Positions 51,883 through 61,200 of a stretch of 64,000 nucleotides of DNA are shown piece after piece. The position numbers and the translations under genes are program-made. The stretch spans positions 62,001 to 126,000 of the forward strand of contig NZ_FOMH01000002.1 of the NCBI RefSeq assembly GCF_900112575.1, in the 5' to 3' direction. This DNA is from Flavobacterium phragmitis. Its GTDB lineage: Bacteria; Bacteroidota; Bacteroidia; Flavobacteriales; Flavobacteriaceae. How positions within the stretch are numbered: the first letter of the stretch is position 1; every line of letters starts with the position of its first letter. Below the pieces are notes generated by a model. It did no database searches, had not been told where the DNA came from, and saw nothing but the letters and a program-made list of their open reading frames with translations.

Positions 51883-52455
51883 ATGGAAAGTTTTAAATTA
51901 TTTTTAAAGAGCATCGTGCCTCTCAGCGATCAGGAATTTGAAAATTACAGGCAGTATTTTAAAGCAAGGACATTACCCAGAAACAGTTATTTTGCAGAGA
52001 TCGGCAAAACCTCTAATGAGGCGGCTTTTATTAAAAAAGGACTGCTCAGGACCTACTATATAAATGAAAAATATGAAGAAATGACTTCCTGCTTCTGTGA
52101 AGAAAATAATCTCACAGCTTCCTATAAAAGCTTTATCTCGCAGCAGCCTTCAGAACTTTCCATTCAGGCAGTTGAAGACACTGAGCTTATAACAATCAAT
52201 TACACTGACCTTCAGAATCTATATCAGCAGAGTCCTATCTGGCAGAATATCGGACGGACAATTGCCGAGAGGCAGTATATGGTAATGGAGCAGTATGCAA
52301 GTGTTCTGTGTAATGAAACTGCAAAACAAAAATACCTGCGGCTGCTCAAAGAGCAGCCTTCCATTATAAATAAAGTTTCGATAAAGGATATGGCAAGTTA
52401 TCTTGGCATAACACGAAGAACGCTCAGCAGGATTAGAAAAGAAATCACTAAGTAA
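51883..52455 (+). CDS. Crp/Fnr-family regulator
   Basis: 190 residues. An N-terminal cyclic-nucleotide-binding type fold (RNSYFAEIGKTSNEAAFIKK) and a C-terminal helix-turn-helix (SIKDMASYLGITRRTLSRIR). No Cys cluster, so not an oxygen sensor; the cNMP pocket residues are not conserved, as in most Bacteroidota members of the family. It lies 21 bp after the metallophosphoesterase and may be co-transcribed. Confidence 0.85.
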   Translation: MESFKLFLKSIVPLSDQEFENYRQYFKARTLPRNSYFAEIGKTSNEAAFIKKGLLRTYYINEKYEEMTSCFCEENNLTASYKSFISQQPSELSIQAVEDTELITINYTDLQNLYQQSPIWQNIGRTIAERQYMVMEQYASVLCNETAKQKYLRLLKEQPSIINKVSIKDMASYLGITRRTLSRIRKEITK

Positions 52456-52525
52456 ATTCGAGGACATTTGTCCTTTCAAACAGACCGGCTGCCGCACTAT
52501 TTTTGCTTCTGATAAATTCAAATAA

Positions 52526-53065
52526 ATGGAAACAGCAATTATTATTACCACCGTTTTACTTATTCTTTTCTCAATACTTGCAGTATATGACGGCTTGTAT
52601 CTTCATATTTTTAAATACAAGCTTCACAATCATCCCCAGAGCAGAGCAGAGCATCTTACACATACGATAAGAGCAGTTTTCTTTCCTGCGATTTTATATT
52701 TATTCTTCCTCAGGCAAGAGTGCAGCATAAGCTTTATAATTGGTACGGTGCTTGTGTTTTTTGATCTTTTAGTTCTCGCAGTTGATGCTTACATTGAAAA
52801 AGACAGCAGGGCATTTATGGGAGGGCTGCCGCGATGGGAATACATTCTCCACCTTTTTGTCAACGGATTTCATTTCGCATCTACAGCAGTATTTTTATCG
52901 CTTAAATTAAAGTATGAAAATGATGGCATAGCTATTATACCAAACATAAGTGAATATCATAATTTTGAATTATTTCATACAGTTGTTATCAGCCTCTTAC
53001 CGGGTGCTGTTATCATTGCCTTGCTTCATGTTTTATTAATCAATTCTGAATCCCGTTTTTTTTGA
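52526..53065 (+). CDS. Membrane protein of unknown function
   Basis: 179 residues with about five membrane helices: AIIITTVLLILFSILAVYDG, FFPAILYLFFLRQ, FIIGTVLVFFDLLVLAVDAY, LFVNGFHFASTAVFLSL and VISLLPGAVIIALLHVLLI. A polar cluster HNHPQSRAEHLTHTIRA lies between helices 1 and 2, with several His that could bind a metal or haem. I recall small proteins of this layout in Flavobacteriia but cannot name the family. Same strand as the regulator, 70 bp away. Confidence 0.6.
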   Translation: METAIIITTVLLILFSILAVYDGLYLHIFKYKLHNHPQSRAEHLTHTIRAVFFPAILYLFFLRQECSISFIIGTVLVFFDLLVLAVDAYIEKDSRAFMGGLPRWEYILHLFVNGFHFASTAVFLSLKLKYENDGIAIIPNISEYHNFELFHTVVISLLPGAVIIALLHVLLINSESRFF

Positions 53066-53335
53066 ATCGTATCAGCAGTAAGATTCAAAGCAGTCAATTT
53101 TGAATCTTATTTTAATAAATTATCGTAATTTTCCTTTCAATAAAATAAATCGCATAGATTCACTGCTTCTGAAGCCGCAAAACCTATTTATTTTTGTGCC
53201 TGGAGGTAATAATAGCTTTGTAAGATGCAGCAGAAGGTATTTTAAAAACGAAAATTGAGTATTTATACAACTACAGCATTTGTGTCTGAATGTGCTGTCC
53301 TCCAAGACAAAAAAAAAGGGGCTCTGCGGCAGCCC

Positions 53336-53412
53336 TAGCCCCGATAGCAGTGAAATCCTTTTGTGCCGGTGTTCGCTGCAAAAGATTGGATCATACAGCG
53401 GGAACATCTGCT
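53336..53412 (+). repeat. REP palindromic repeat 11
   Basis: TAGCCCCGATAGCAGTG to CAGCGGGAACATCTGCT, with a shortened left arm and a disturbed right arm. It is the only copy right of 46 kb and is not followed by an HTH fragment, so REP elements also occur independently of the scars. Confidence 0.6.
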
Positions 53413-53466
53413 GAAAAATTGCCATATAAAACTAACGATAAGCAATTTACTTTTGGAAGCACATAA

Positions 53467-53946
53467 CTATACCCTTTCGATTTTACAAATAAAACAGCAG
53501 GCTTCCGAATTTCTTGCATGAAGATATTCAACATCGCTTTTTGTTTCAAAGATTTCAGCAATGAGCAAATCGATATCATTATTGCCAACTAATGTAGTAA
53601 AAATCATTTTTTGTTCTTTGCTGTAGCCGATCAGGGATAAAGGGAAGTTTTCTTTATCTGCTTTTAATGCTGCGGGGAAATTGTAAATATCCGAATATTG
53701 CTCCACTTGGTCTTTATGAATAAATATTGGTCCGGATTGATTAAAAGCATTGTTTTGTGAGAAAGGACTGTAAGCAAAAACCAAACGAATATCCTGACCG
53801 ATAGTAAATGGTTTGAGCGAAATCCGGCACGGCCCTTTTCCCGTTGCTAGCTGCTCATAAACCTGATTGCCAAAATCATCAATATTTGTTTTCCTGATTT
53901 TGCTTACAAACTCTTTAGACAACGGAACAATTTTAAATTTTCTCAT
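53467..53946 (-). CDS. DUF1203-family protein
   Basis: 159 residues. CRISLKPFTIGQDIRLVFAY, SPFSQNNAFNQSGPIFIHKD and VEYLHARNSEACCFICKIE match the DUF1203 family, in which a first-half C-R-x-x-L, an SPF turn and GPIFIH are constant. The C-terminal HARN and Cys residues suggest ligand binding. No function is known. Solitary gene, on the minus strand between REP 11 and the RidA-like gene. Confidence 0.75.
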   Translation of the reverse strand: MRKFKIVPLSKEFVSKIRKTNIDDFGNQVYEQLATGKGPCRISLKPFTIGQDIRLVFAYSPFSQNNAFNQSGPIFIHKDQVEQYSDIYNFPAALKADKENFPLSLIGYSKEQKMIFTTLVGNNDIDLLIAEIFETKSDVEYLHARNSEACCFICKIERV

Positions 53947-54171
53947 ATTTTTTATATTTTAAATCTAAACAAATTTATATTCTGTTTTTCTTATTAAAAA
54001 CCCGTTTCTTGCTCAATTAAAACACCGTTTTATCTTAAAAAGCCAAGAAAAAGTGCAAGAGAACTTTCAGACCGGCCATACCTCCCCTGATAAATCCAAT
54101 GCTAAAATAGAATTGCATTCAATATGCTTTTAATGGAAACTTTCATATTCATAAAACTTTAAAAAAAATGG

Positions 54172-54615
54172 CTAATGCTGTTTTTTCAACGCAATACATT
54201 CTATTTCAATACTCGCGTTTTTTGGCAGTGAAACTATTTCAATTGTGCTTCGGGCGGGAAAGTGATTGTGGAAGTAGCTTCCGTAAATGTTGTTCACGGT
54301 TTCCAACTGCTTGATGTCGGTAATAAAAATCGTGGTTTTAGCAATATGATCCAAATCGGAGCTGTTATTTTCTAGAACGGCTTTTAAGTTTTCGAAAACC
54401 TGAATGGTTTGTTCTTCAATTCCATTTTTCAAAGTGTTTGTTTTTGGATCAACGCCTATTTGCCCCGAGACAAACACTAAATCTGCAAAACTGGTGGAAT
54501 GGCTGTATGGGCCAATTGCTTTTGGCAGATTGGAATGGTTTACAGCAATTATGGATTTGGTATTACTGCAGGAAGCGAAAACTAATATGGCTAGAAATAA
54601 TGCTATTTTTTTCAT
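54172..54615 (-). CDS. RidA-like protein with lipoprotein signal
   Basis: 147 residues. The fold is RidA/YjgF (enamine/imine deaminase): LPKAIGPYSHSTSFADLVFV, GQIGVDPKTNTLKNGIEEQT, and ARSTIEIVSLPKNASIEIEC with the catalytic Arg before STIEIV. Cytosolic RidA lacks a leader, but here MKKIALFLAILVFASCS is a lipoprotein signal, so the protein is expected in the periplasm, where the usual substrates of RidA are not made. It is the last of a minus-strand set beginning with the AraC regulator. Confidence 0.85.
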   Translation of the reverse strand: MKKIALFLAILVFASCSNTKSIIAVNHSNLPKAIGPYSHSTSFADLVFVSGQIGVDPKTNTLKNGIEEQTIQVFENLKAVLENNSSDLDHIAKTTIFITDIKQLETVNNIYGSYFHNHFPARSTIEIVSLPKNASIEIECIALKKQH

Positions 54616-54642
54616 CTCTATTCTATTTTAAAGGATAAAAAA

Positions 54643-54670
54643 AGAGGCTAATTTTTTAAAACTAACCTCT
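54643..54670 (-). terminator. Terminator after the exported alpha/beta hydrolase
   Basis: AGAGGTTA and TAGCCTCT pair (one G-T) on the minus strand with a following T-tract (TTTTTTTA). It lies 9 bp after the hydrolase stop and before the RidA-like gene, so these two may be separate units. Confidence 0.6.
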
Positions 54671-54678
54671 ATGAATTT

Positions 54679-55590
54679 TTATTTTTTTACAAATTTCAAT
54701 AACTCTGAATTGAATTTATCTAATTCTTCGATGAACAAAGCATGGCCGCTTTTTTCCAAAGGTACCAATGTAGAATTTTTTAATAGGGAGTGCATTTGTT
54801 CAGCTAATTCATAAGAACATATTTTATCCAATTTTCCGTGAAGGATTAGTGTTGGGATTGTGATGTTTTTCAAATCCTCTCTCAAGTCGCTGTCTCTAAG
54901 CGTTTTTAATCCTTCAGCCATTGCATAAGGCGAAGCTTGTGCCTGAATAGTACCTAACCATGCGCCATATCCGGGAGAAACGCTTGTTTCGTTAGCAGGG
55001 GATATTTTTCCAAAGTTTTCCAATAATTGAGGTCTGTTGGTATTGTTCAATTGGATTAATCCGTCCACATCTTCTTTACTCCAAAAACCATAATTAAAAT
55101 CGGCTCTTTTTGTCCATGTTGGCGCTGCCGCTCCGAATAAAGCCAGTTTAGAAACGTGTGCCGCTTTGTATTTGGCCACATAGTGAACTACAGTCGCACC
55201 TCCCATTGAAAATCCTCCGATTGTTGCGTTTTGAATGTTCAATTTGTCAAGAACCACTTTGATATCGTCTGCAAAAACATCGTAATTGTATTTTCCTGCC
55301 GGCTTGTCAGATAATCCGAAACCTCTCAAGGTAATTCCGATAACTCTGTATCCTTGTTGAGTAAAGTAAGCATATTGATACTCATACATTGCATCGCTCA
55401 ATGGCCATCCGTGGATCAAAACGATTGGCTGTCCTTCGCCAAGGTCGGTAACGTGAAGCTTTACATTTTTTTCAACTTCTACATATTCTTCTCTTCCATA
55501 AGATGCTGGAACTCTTTTTGTCTGTGCAGACGAAACGCTGCTAAATAATACTGCTGTAAATAAACCGATTGATAAAATTAAATTTTTCAT
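54679..55590 (-). CDS. Exported alpha/beta hydrolase (haloperoxidase/esterase-like)
   Basis: 303 residues with signal peptide MKNLILSIGLFTAVLFSSVS. Core: VLIHGWPLSDAMYEYQYAYF, RGFGLSDKPAG, GGFSMGGATVVHYVAKY with Ser nucleophile, LILHGKLDKICS with Asp, and KSGHALFIEE with His. The family includes non-haem haloperoxidases and aryl esterases. It shares a roughly 40-bp upstream element with the next hydrolase gene. Confidence 0.85.
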   Translation of the reverse strand: MKNLILSIGLFTAVLFSSVSSAQTKRVPASYGREEYVEVEKNVKLHVTDLGEGQPIVLIHGWPLSDAMYEYQYAYFTQQGYRVIGITLRGFGLSDKPAGKYNYDVFADDIKVVLDKLNIQNATIGGFSMGGATVVHYVAKYKAAHVSKLALFGAAAPTWTKRADFNYGFWSKEDVDGLIQLNNTNRPQLLENFGKISPANETSVSPGYGAWLGTIQAQASPYAMAEGLKTLRDSDLREDLKNITIPTLILHGKLDKICSYELAEQMHSLLKNSTLVPLEKSGHALFIEELDKFNSELLKFVKK

Positions 55591-55678
55591 GTTTTTCTAA
55601 ATTTTAGATTATTATTTTTTAAATAATTTGGTCATTGTGATTTGATGTTGCAAAGTTGGAGCAAAGTGCAGGAAAGGA

Positions 55679-55719
55679 CAATGGATGGTTTTCTCTTTGA
55701 ACTGCACTTTTTTCCCTTT
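55679..55719 (-). promoter_or_regulatory. Upstream element copy 1 (hydrolase regulon)
   Basis: CAATGGATGGTTTTCTCTTT followed by GAACTGCACTTTTTTCCCTT, repeated almost exactly at 56614. Read on the minus strand it ends about 20 bp before a CAACTTTGC box at 55650-55658, close to the -7 consensus. Likely operator for the AraC regulator at 56832. Confidence 0.5.
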
Positions 55720-55725
55720 CTTGAT

Positions 55726-56547
55726 TTATGACTGGATAAATTCCAAAATGTCTTTGTTGATAGTCTCAGCTTCAGTAGTCGGCATACCGTGTGAGAAGCC
55801 AGGATAAATGATCAGTTTTCCGTTTTTCAAAAGCTCAGCCGCTTTTACAGCAGTTGTTTCATAAGGCACAATCTGGTCGTCGTCACCATGCTGAACCAAT
55901 ACTGGAACATCAATGCTTTTAAGGTCTTCAGTAAAATCAGTTTCAGAGAAAACTTCAATACAATCATATTGCGCTTTGATGCCGCCCATCATTCCCTGTC
56001 TCCACCAGTTGTCCTGAATTCCTTTTTTTACATTCGCTCCCTCACGGTTGTAGCCATAAAAAGGAATAGTCAGGTCTTGGTAAAATTGCTGTCTGTTGTG
56101 TAAAGTATTGTAGCGGATATCATCAAATACAGCCAATGGCACACCATTTGGGTTTCTCTCGTCCGCAATCATATAAGGGGTAATGGCACTGATCAAAACG
56201 ACTTTTGACACACGTCCTTTTCCATATTGTGCCGCGTAACGCAAAGCTTCTCCTCCGCCAGTTGAATGCCCGATATGGATTGCATTTTTAAGATCCAAAA
56301 ACTCAGCCAGTTCAGCCACATCCTGTGCGTAAGTATCCATGTCGTTGCCTTTATATGTTTGAGTAGATCTTCCATGGCCTCTTCTGTCGTGGGCGATTAC
56401 CCTGTAACCCTGATTAAGGAAAAACATCATTTGGGCATCCCAGTCGTCAGATGACAGCGGCCATCCGTGGTGAAAGAAAATTGGCTGTCCTGCTCCTAAA
56501 TCTTTGAAGTAAATTTCTGTTCCGTCTTTTAATGTAAACTTGTTCAT
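55726..56547 (-). CDS. Cytoplasmic alpha/beta hydrolase (chloroperoxidase-like)
   Basis: 273 residues, no signal peptide. PIFFHHGWPLSSDDWDAQMM, HDRRGHGRSTQ, IGHSTGGGEALRYAAQYG (Ser nucleophile), VLVQHGDDDQIVPYE (Asp) and YPGFSHGMPTTEAE (His) form the triad of non-haem chloroperoxidases/aryl esterases. Related to the exported hydrolase downstream, but without its leader, so the two act in different compartments. Confidence 0.87.
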   Translation of the reverse strand: MNKFTLKDGTEIYFKDLGAGQPIFFHHGWPLSSDDWDAQMMFFLNQGYRVIAHDRRGHGRSTQTYKGNDMDTYAQDVAELAEFLDLKNAIHIGHSTGGGEALRYAAQYGKGRVSKVVLISAITPYMIADERNPNGVPLAVFDDIRYNTLHNRQQFYQDLTIPFYGYNREGANVKKGIQDNWWRQGMMGGIKAQYDCIEVFSETDFTEDLKSIDVPVLVQHGDDDQIVPYETTAVKAAELLKNGKLIIYPGFSHGMPTTEAETINKDILEFIQS

Positions 56548-56613
56548 GTTTTTTATATTTAAATGTTATTGTTTTTTTGATAAGGCAAAGTTGGGATTAA
56601 TCCGGGCGCCCAT

Positions 56614-56654
56614 CAATGGATGGTTTTCTCTTTGAACTGCACTTTTTTCCCTTC
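56614..56654 (-). promoter_or_regulatory. Upstream element copy 2 (hydrolase regulon)
   Basis: Same roughly 40-bp sequence as copy 1 with only one or two differences; 35 bp upstream of a CAAAGTTGG box (56585-56593) in front of the chloroperoxidase-like gene. The equal placement before both hydrolase genes indicates a shared operator. Confidence 0.55.
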
Positions 56655-56711
56655 TTTAAAATTGTTGCTGTCTCAATCCGGTGATGAAATCGCTTAAATA
56701 CCCAGGCGCCT

Positions 56712-56749
56712 CAATGGACGCATTTCTCTTTGGACTGCATCTTTTTCCT
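56712..56749 (-). promoter_or_regulatory. Upstream element copy 3 (diverged)
   Basis: CAATGGACGCATTTCTCTTT then GGACTGCATCTTTTTCCTTT, a weaker version of the element 98 bp further upstream. Copies 2 and 3 are both preceded by GCGCC and a CAATGGA start. It may be a second binding site or a relic of duplication. Confidence 0.4.
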
Positions 56750-56798
56750 TTATTTTGAACAAAGCGTCGGTTAAGCCTTTTTAATTGTTTGCATAAAA

Positions 56799-56825
56799 AA
56801 AGCACGGCTTGAATGGCCGTGCTTT
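56799..56825. terminator. Bidirectional terminator of the AraC gene
   Basis: AAAGCACGGC and GCCGTGCTTT, a 10-bp perfect stem with a 7-nt loop and an A-tract before it. It lies 7 bp beyond the AraC stop and separates the regulator from the hydrolase genes. Confidence 0.75.
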
Positions 56826-56831
56826 GTATAG

Positions 56832-57656
56832 TTAAAACTGTTTTCTAAATGAAATTGGGGAGAGTCCCGTGTTTTTTGTAAAAAAACGAATGAAATAAGC
56901 ATCGTCTTCATAATTCAGGCTATAGGCAATTTCCTTTACCGTCATCTGTGTATGTGCAAGGAGCCTTTTGCTTTCAAGAACAATCCTTTCCTTAATGATA
57001 TCATTGGGAGTATTCTTGCTGACCATTCCAATTTTCTTGCTGAGATTTTTGGGAGTTACAGACAGTAAATCGGCATAGTCCGCAACCGTATGTAGCATCC
57101 TGAAATGCTGTTCAACCAGTTTGCTGAACTTCCGTAAAAACTGCACATCGGCCTGCTGGCTATCCTCAGCTAATCGGTGCTGGTGTTTCCAAATTCGGGT
57201 CGATTTCAGTATGATGAGTTTTAACAGTATACGAAGCATTTCCTCAGTATTTGCATCCTCATTTTTCATCTCAAATTGAATTTCCCGGATTATTTTCTGA
57301 ATATCCTCCGATTGATTTTCGTCCAATGCAATGAATGGAATTTCAAAAACATTATTGTACAAAATTCCGTCGCAGGCTACTTCCTTATCGTGAATTTCTA
57401 TGCAGTAGAAATCCCGATTGAAATGCAATAATTGTCCCGCTTTGGTTTCGCAGGGCTTTATCACCACCTTTGGATTTATAAACAATAAGGAATCAGTCTT
57501 CATTTCTATCTCTTGAAAATCAACCTGAATAATAGCGTTTTTAGGCAAGAATAAAATTTTGATATGTTCCTCCACAGAATCAAATCCGCCTTCTTCAAAG
57601 GATTGTTTTGTAAAATTTAAATTGCCGAATTGTTTGTACGAGAATTCTTTTAACAT
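56832..57656 (-). CDS. AraC-family regulator of the hydrolase genes
   Basis: 274 residues. N-terminal sensor with KNAIIQVDFQEIEMKTDSLL and a C-terminal AraC domain with LLSVTPKNLSKKIGMVSKNT, MTVKEIAYSLNYEDDAYFIR and FFTKNTGLSPISFRK. Same strand as the hydrolases, directly upstream of their repeated elements, so it is the probable activator or repressor acting there. Paralogous in layout to the regulator at 32169. Confidence 0.88.
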   Translation of the reverse strand: MLKEFSYKQFGNLNFTKQSFEEGGFDSVEEHIKILFLPKNAIIQVDFQEIEMKTDSLLFINPKVVIKPCETKAGQLLHFNRDFYCIEIHDKEVACDGILYNNVFEIPFIALDENQSEDIQKIIREIQFEMKNEDANTEEMLRILLKLIILKSTRIWKHQHRLAEDSQQADVQFLRKFSKLVEQHFRMLHTVADYADLLSVTPKNLSKKIGMVSKNTPNDIIKERIVLESKRLLAHTQMTVKEIAYSLNYEDDAYFIRFFTKNTGLSPISFRKQF

Positions 57657-58034
57657 ATTGTAATTATAAGTATGAATTGTTTTTTCTTTTTATGCTTATG
57701 GATAATTTGCTATCGGCATACTTTATTATTGCCTAACACTATAATATATTAGGTAAAAATATTGAAATTCTTATCCAATGCGCAAATCAGCGCGATAAAA
57801 TTTCCTATATTCTACTGTAATTAATATGCGGGTATTCCATATCAAATGCAATAAACCCTATTGAACTGTTGTAAATTCCTAAATTGCTTCTTTTGCCACC
57901 GTTTTCGCTTAATAGTGAGCTAAACGCTGCCAATCAGCACCTACTGGATAATAATATGAAAAAGCCACCGCTTTATTTTAAAACTTTACAAAATGCAAAA
58001 AGAATAATCCAGCCAAATTGTAATTAATTTTCCC
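57657..58034. other. Intergenic region upstream of the AraC gene
   Basis: About 375 bp with no gene. It includes the AraC promoter region, with no definite -7 box found, and AT-rich sequence leading to the dispersed repeat. Confidence 0.35.
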
Positions 58035-58160
58035 TCAATCCCCAACAGTACATCTAAACCAAATCTATAAAGCCCATGAAGACAGACACTAAAGATAGGG
58101 AGCAAATCTCTTCAAATCTTCCATAAAATGTATAGAAATTTGTCCCATTCCTCTCATAAA
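58035..58160. repeat. Dispersed repeat, copy 2 (first copy at 27709)
   Basis: TCAATCCCCAACAGTACATC to AAATTTGTCCCATTCC. Same order of blocks as at 27709, with small indels. Here it sits just beyond the terminator of the efflux operon, so it lies outside the scar zone. Confidence 0.55.
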
Positions 58161-58165
58161 AGCCA

Positions 58166-58197
58166 AATGGCGCCAATTGAAGGCAATTGGCGCCATT
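58166..58197 (-). terminator. Terminator of the RND efflux operon
   Basis: AATGGCGCCAATT and AATTGGCGCCATT form a perfect 13-bp stem with a 6-nt loop, 44 bp after the efflux permease stop. Among the strongest hairpins in the window. Confidence 0.75.
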
Positions 58198-58240
58198 ATC
58201 TACATATAATATACCCTGTTTATTAAGCACTTCCGACTCA

Positions 58241-61200
58241 TTACATCTTTTCAATACTGGGAGGAATCAATTTATACATGACCGGCGTTACAATTCGTGA
58301 TAATATTGTAGAGCTGATTAACCCCCCAATTAGCACAATTGCCAATGGTGCGATCAAAGGATTTGAGTTTAGTGCAATCGGAATCAAACCGCAGATTGCA
58401 GTAATTGAAGTCAGTACTACAGGCAGAAAACGCGTTTCTCCTGCAATTGCAATAGCTTCGTCGATCGAGTGTCCTTCCTGTCTCAGCTGATTGGTGAAAT
58501 CCACCAGCAGCAAAGAATTCTTTACCTGAATTCCCGAAAGACCAATGAAACCGATTATAGCAACCAAAGACATCGGGCTTCCATTGAGAAGCAATAACAG
58601 CACACCTCCTAAAATCCCCAGCGGTATGATCGATAATACAATAATAATTCCTTTGAAAGTTTTAAACTGCAGCAGTAAAACTGCAACAAACAGAAAGGTA
58701 CTCAAAATAATGACTGCCAAAAAGTTACCGCCCAGCGCATCGCCTTCCGATTCTTTCTCGCCCGATAGTTTGTAATAATACCCTTTTGGCATTTTCAATT
58801 GATCCAGTTTTGGAACAATGTGCGTCAATAAATCATTGGCATAATACCCTTTTGCCGATAAAGCGGTTACTTTGGAAAATCGTGATTTATTAAAATGGTT
58901 AATCGCCGTTGGAGAAGTTTCAAACGAAATTTCAGCAATCTGGTTCAGGGCAATCGGAGTTCCCTGAAGGTTATTTACGTACAGGTTTTTCAAAGCGTCA
59001 AGGTTCGAGAATTTATCTCGGGGCAATGTCAGCGTAACATTTCTAGCATCTCCCCTGTCATCTATATAATCACCGACTGTTAATCCTGCTACCGAAAGAC
59101 GGATTACCTTATCTACATCGCTGGTCAATACGCCCAATGTTCTGGCTTTTTCTTTATTGATTTTAACTTTAACATCAGTTTTATACGTATTCAGTTCATT
59201 GTTGATGTAAACAGTTCCTTCCTGCTTTCTCAGAATAGTTTCTACCTGTGAGGAAAGCTTACGTAACACTTCCTGATCTTCACCAAATAATCTTACGACA
59301 ATATTAGCTTCTAATGGTGTTCCCTGTTCAAAATCTTTGACCTCCACTTTTGCGTAAGGCATCGTTTTAAATTTATTTCGAAGTTCTTCAATCAAAGCTG
59401 TTTTCTCTGATGGTTTAGCTTCATCCTGGAGCTGGACAAAAATCTGCGCAAAATCGGGTTTTCTATCCTGCGGATGCACATTATAATAAATCTGCGGATT
59501 TCCTTTACCAACGTTCGAAGTGTAATACACAATTTCCTTATGATTTTTAAGCTCTGCTTCTACAATTTTGGCCACACGGCCACTTTCTGAAATATTGGCC
59601 TGAAGGGGCATTTTTATATTGATAAGAAACATCGGTTTTTCTGAAGTTGGAAATAATTTAAAACCCGTTACTTTAAACAATCCAAAAGCAGTGATGCTTA
59701 AAACTATAGAAATAGCAATAGTTGTTCTAGGATATTTTAATGCTTTGGGCATAATATCACGATATGCTCTGGTCAGGAATTTTTGCAGATACTGAAGAAA
59801 AATATTTCCTGCTGCATGATCGTGCGTTTTTAAAAATCGGCTTCCTAAAAACGGCACCAAAGTCAAAGCGACAATCATCGATGCCAGTACACTGGTAATA
59901 ACTGCCATCGGAAGACTTCTGATAAATTCTCCCGAAACATCCGGCAGGAAAGCCAGCGGCAAAAATGCAATTACAAGTGTTGCAGTACAGCCTACAACGG
60001 CAATTCCGATTTGTCTGGTGCCTTTAAGGACTGCATCCATTTTAGAATGTCCTTCCCGCAGCCATCGCTCTATGTTTTCGACTACCACAATACTGTCATC
60101 CACCAGCAATCCCAAAGCTACCACAAGACCAACAATACTCAACTGATTTAAAGAAAAGCCAAAAGCATTCATTGCAATTAATCCTAAGGCGAGGGATAAC
60201 GGAATGGAAATCATCACAATTCCCGAAGCTCTTAAACCCAGTGGAAGCAGGGTGACAATTACCAAAACAATAGCAAGGGTAAAATCAAAACCTAAATGCC
60301 CCAGACGCTGCGATACCATATTGGCCTGATCGAAGTTTTTTACTAATTTGATGTTTGACGGCAATTCTTTAGAAAATCCATCTACAATCGGCAGGAATTC
60401 TTTCTGCACATCTGTAATGTTTACATTGTCTTTCATACCAGCTGTAACCAGCACGCATCGGTGTCCGTTGATGCGGGTAATATGATCGACAGCCTGTGAC
60501 TTATAGCCTACTTCGGCTACATCTTTCATATAGATTATTTTACCGTTAGCATTGTAAATTACTGTATTGGATACATCGTCCGCATTTTTAAATTTACCAC
60601 TGGTTTTTACATTAAATACCTTGCTGCCTAAATCAATGCTTCCTCCTGGAATATCGGCCGCTTCGCTCTGCAGGCTTGCCATGACTACATTTAACGGAAT
60701 TTTTAATTGGGCCAACTTTTCCAGCTGTAAATCAATACGAATTTCCTGCTCGGGAATTCCAGCATATTTTACATCTTTCAGATTGGTAATTTTCTCAATT
60801 TTAGATTTAAGTTTATCCGCTTCATCACGAAGTTTTTTGTCTGATGCATTTTCTGAAACCAACGCTATCTGAAGGATTTTCACATCAGAAGAAGCAATTT
60901 TTTCGGTTTTTATCTGATAAATATCTTTTGGAAGTTCGCTGTTTTTAAGAGCATTCATTTCCGTAGAAATCTCCTGATATTTATTATCAACATCTACTCC
61001 GTATTTAAATTTTACCTGAAAAGCTGCAACACCGTCTTCTACTGTGGTTAATATTTTTTCGATGTTTTCGAGTCCGTAAATTTTATTCTCGATTGGTTTT
61101 ACAACCTGCTCCTCCATATCCTTCGGACTTGTCCCGGGATAGATTACCGTAATTAAATATTGCGGCGGATGCGTTGAAGGATCTTCCGCCCTGGGCATGG

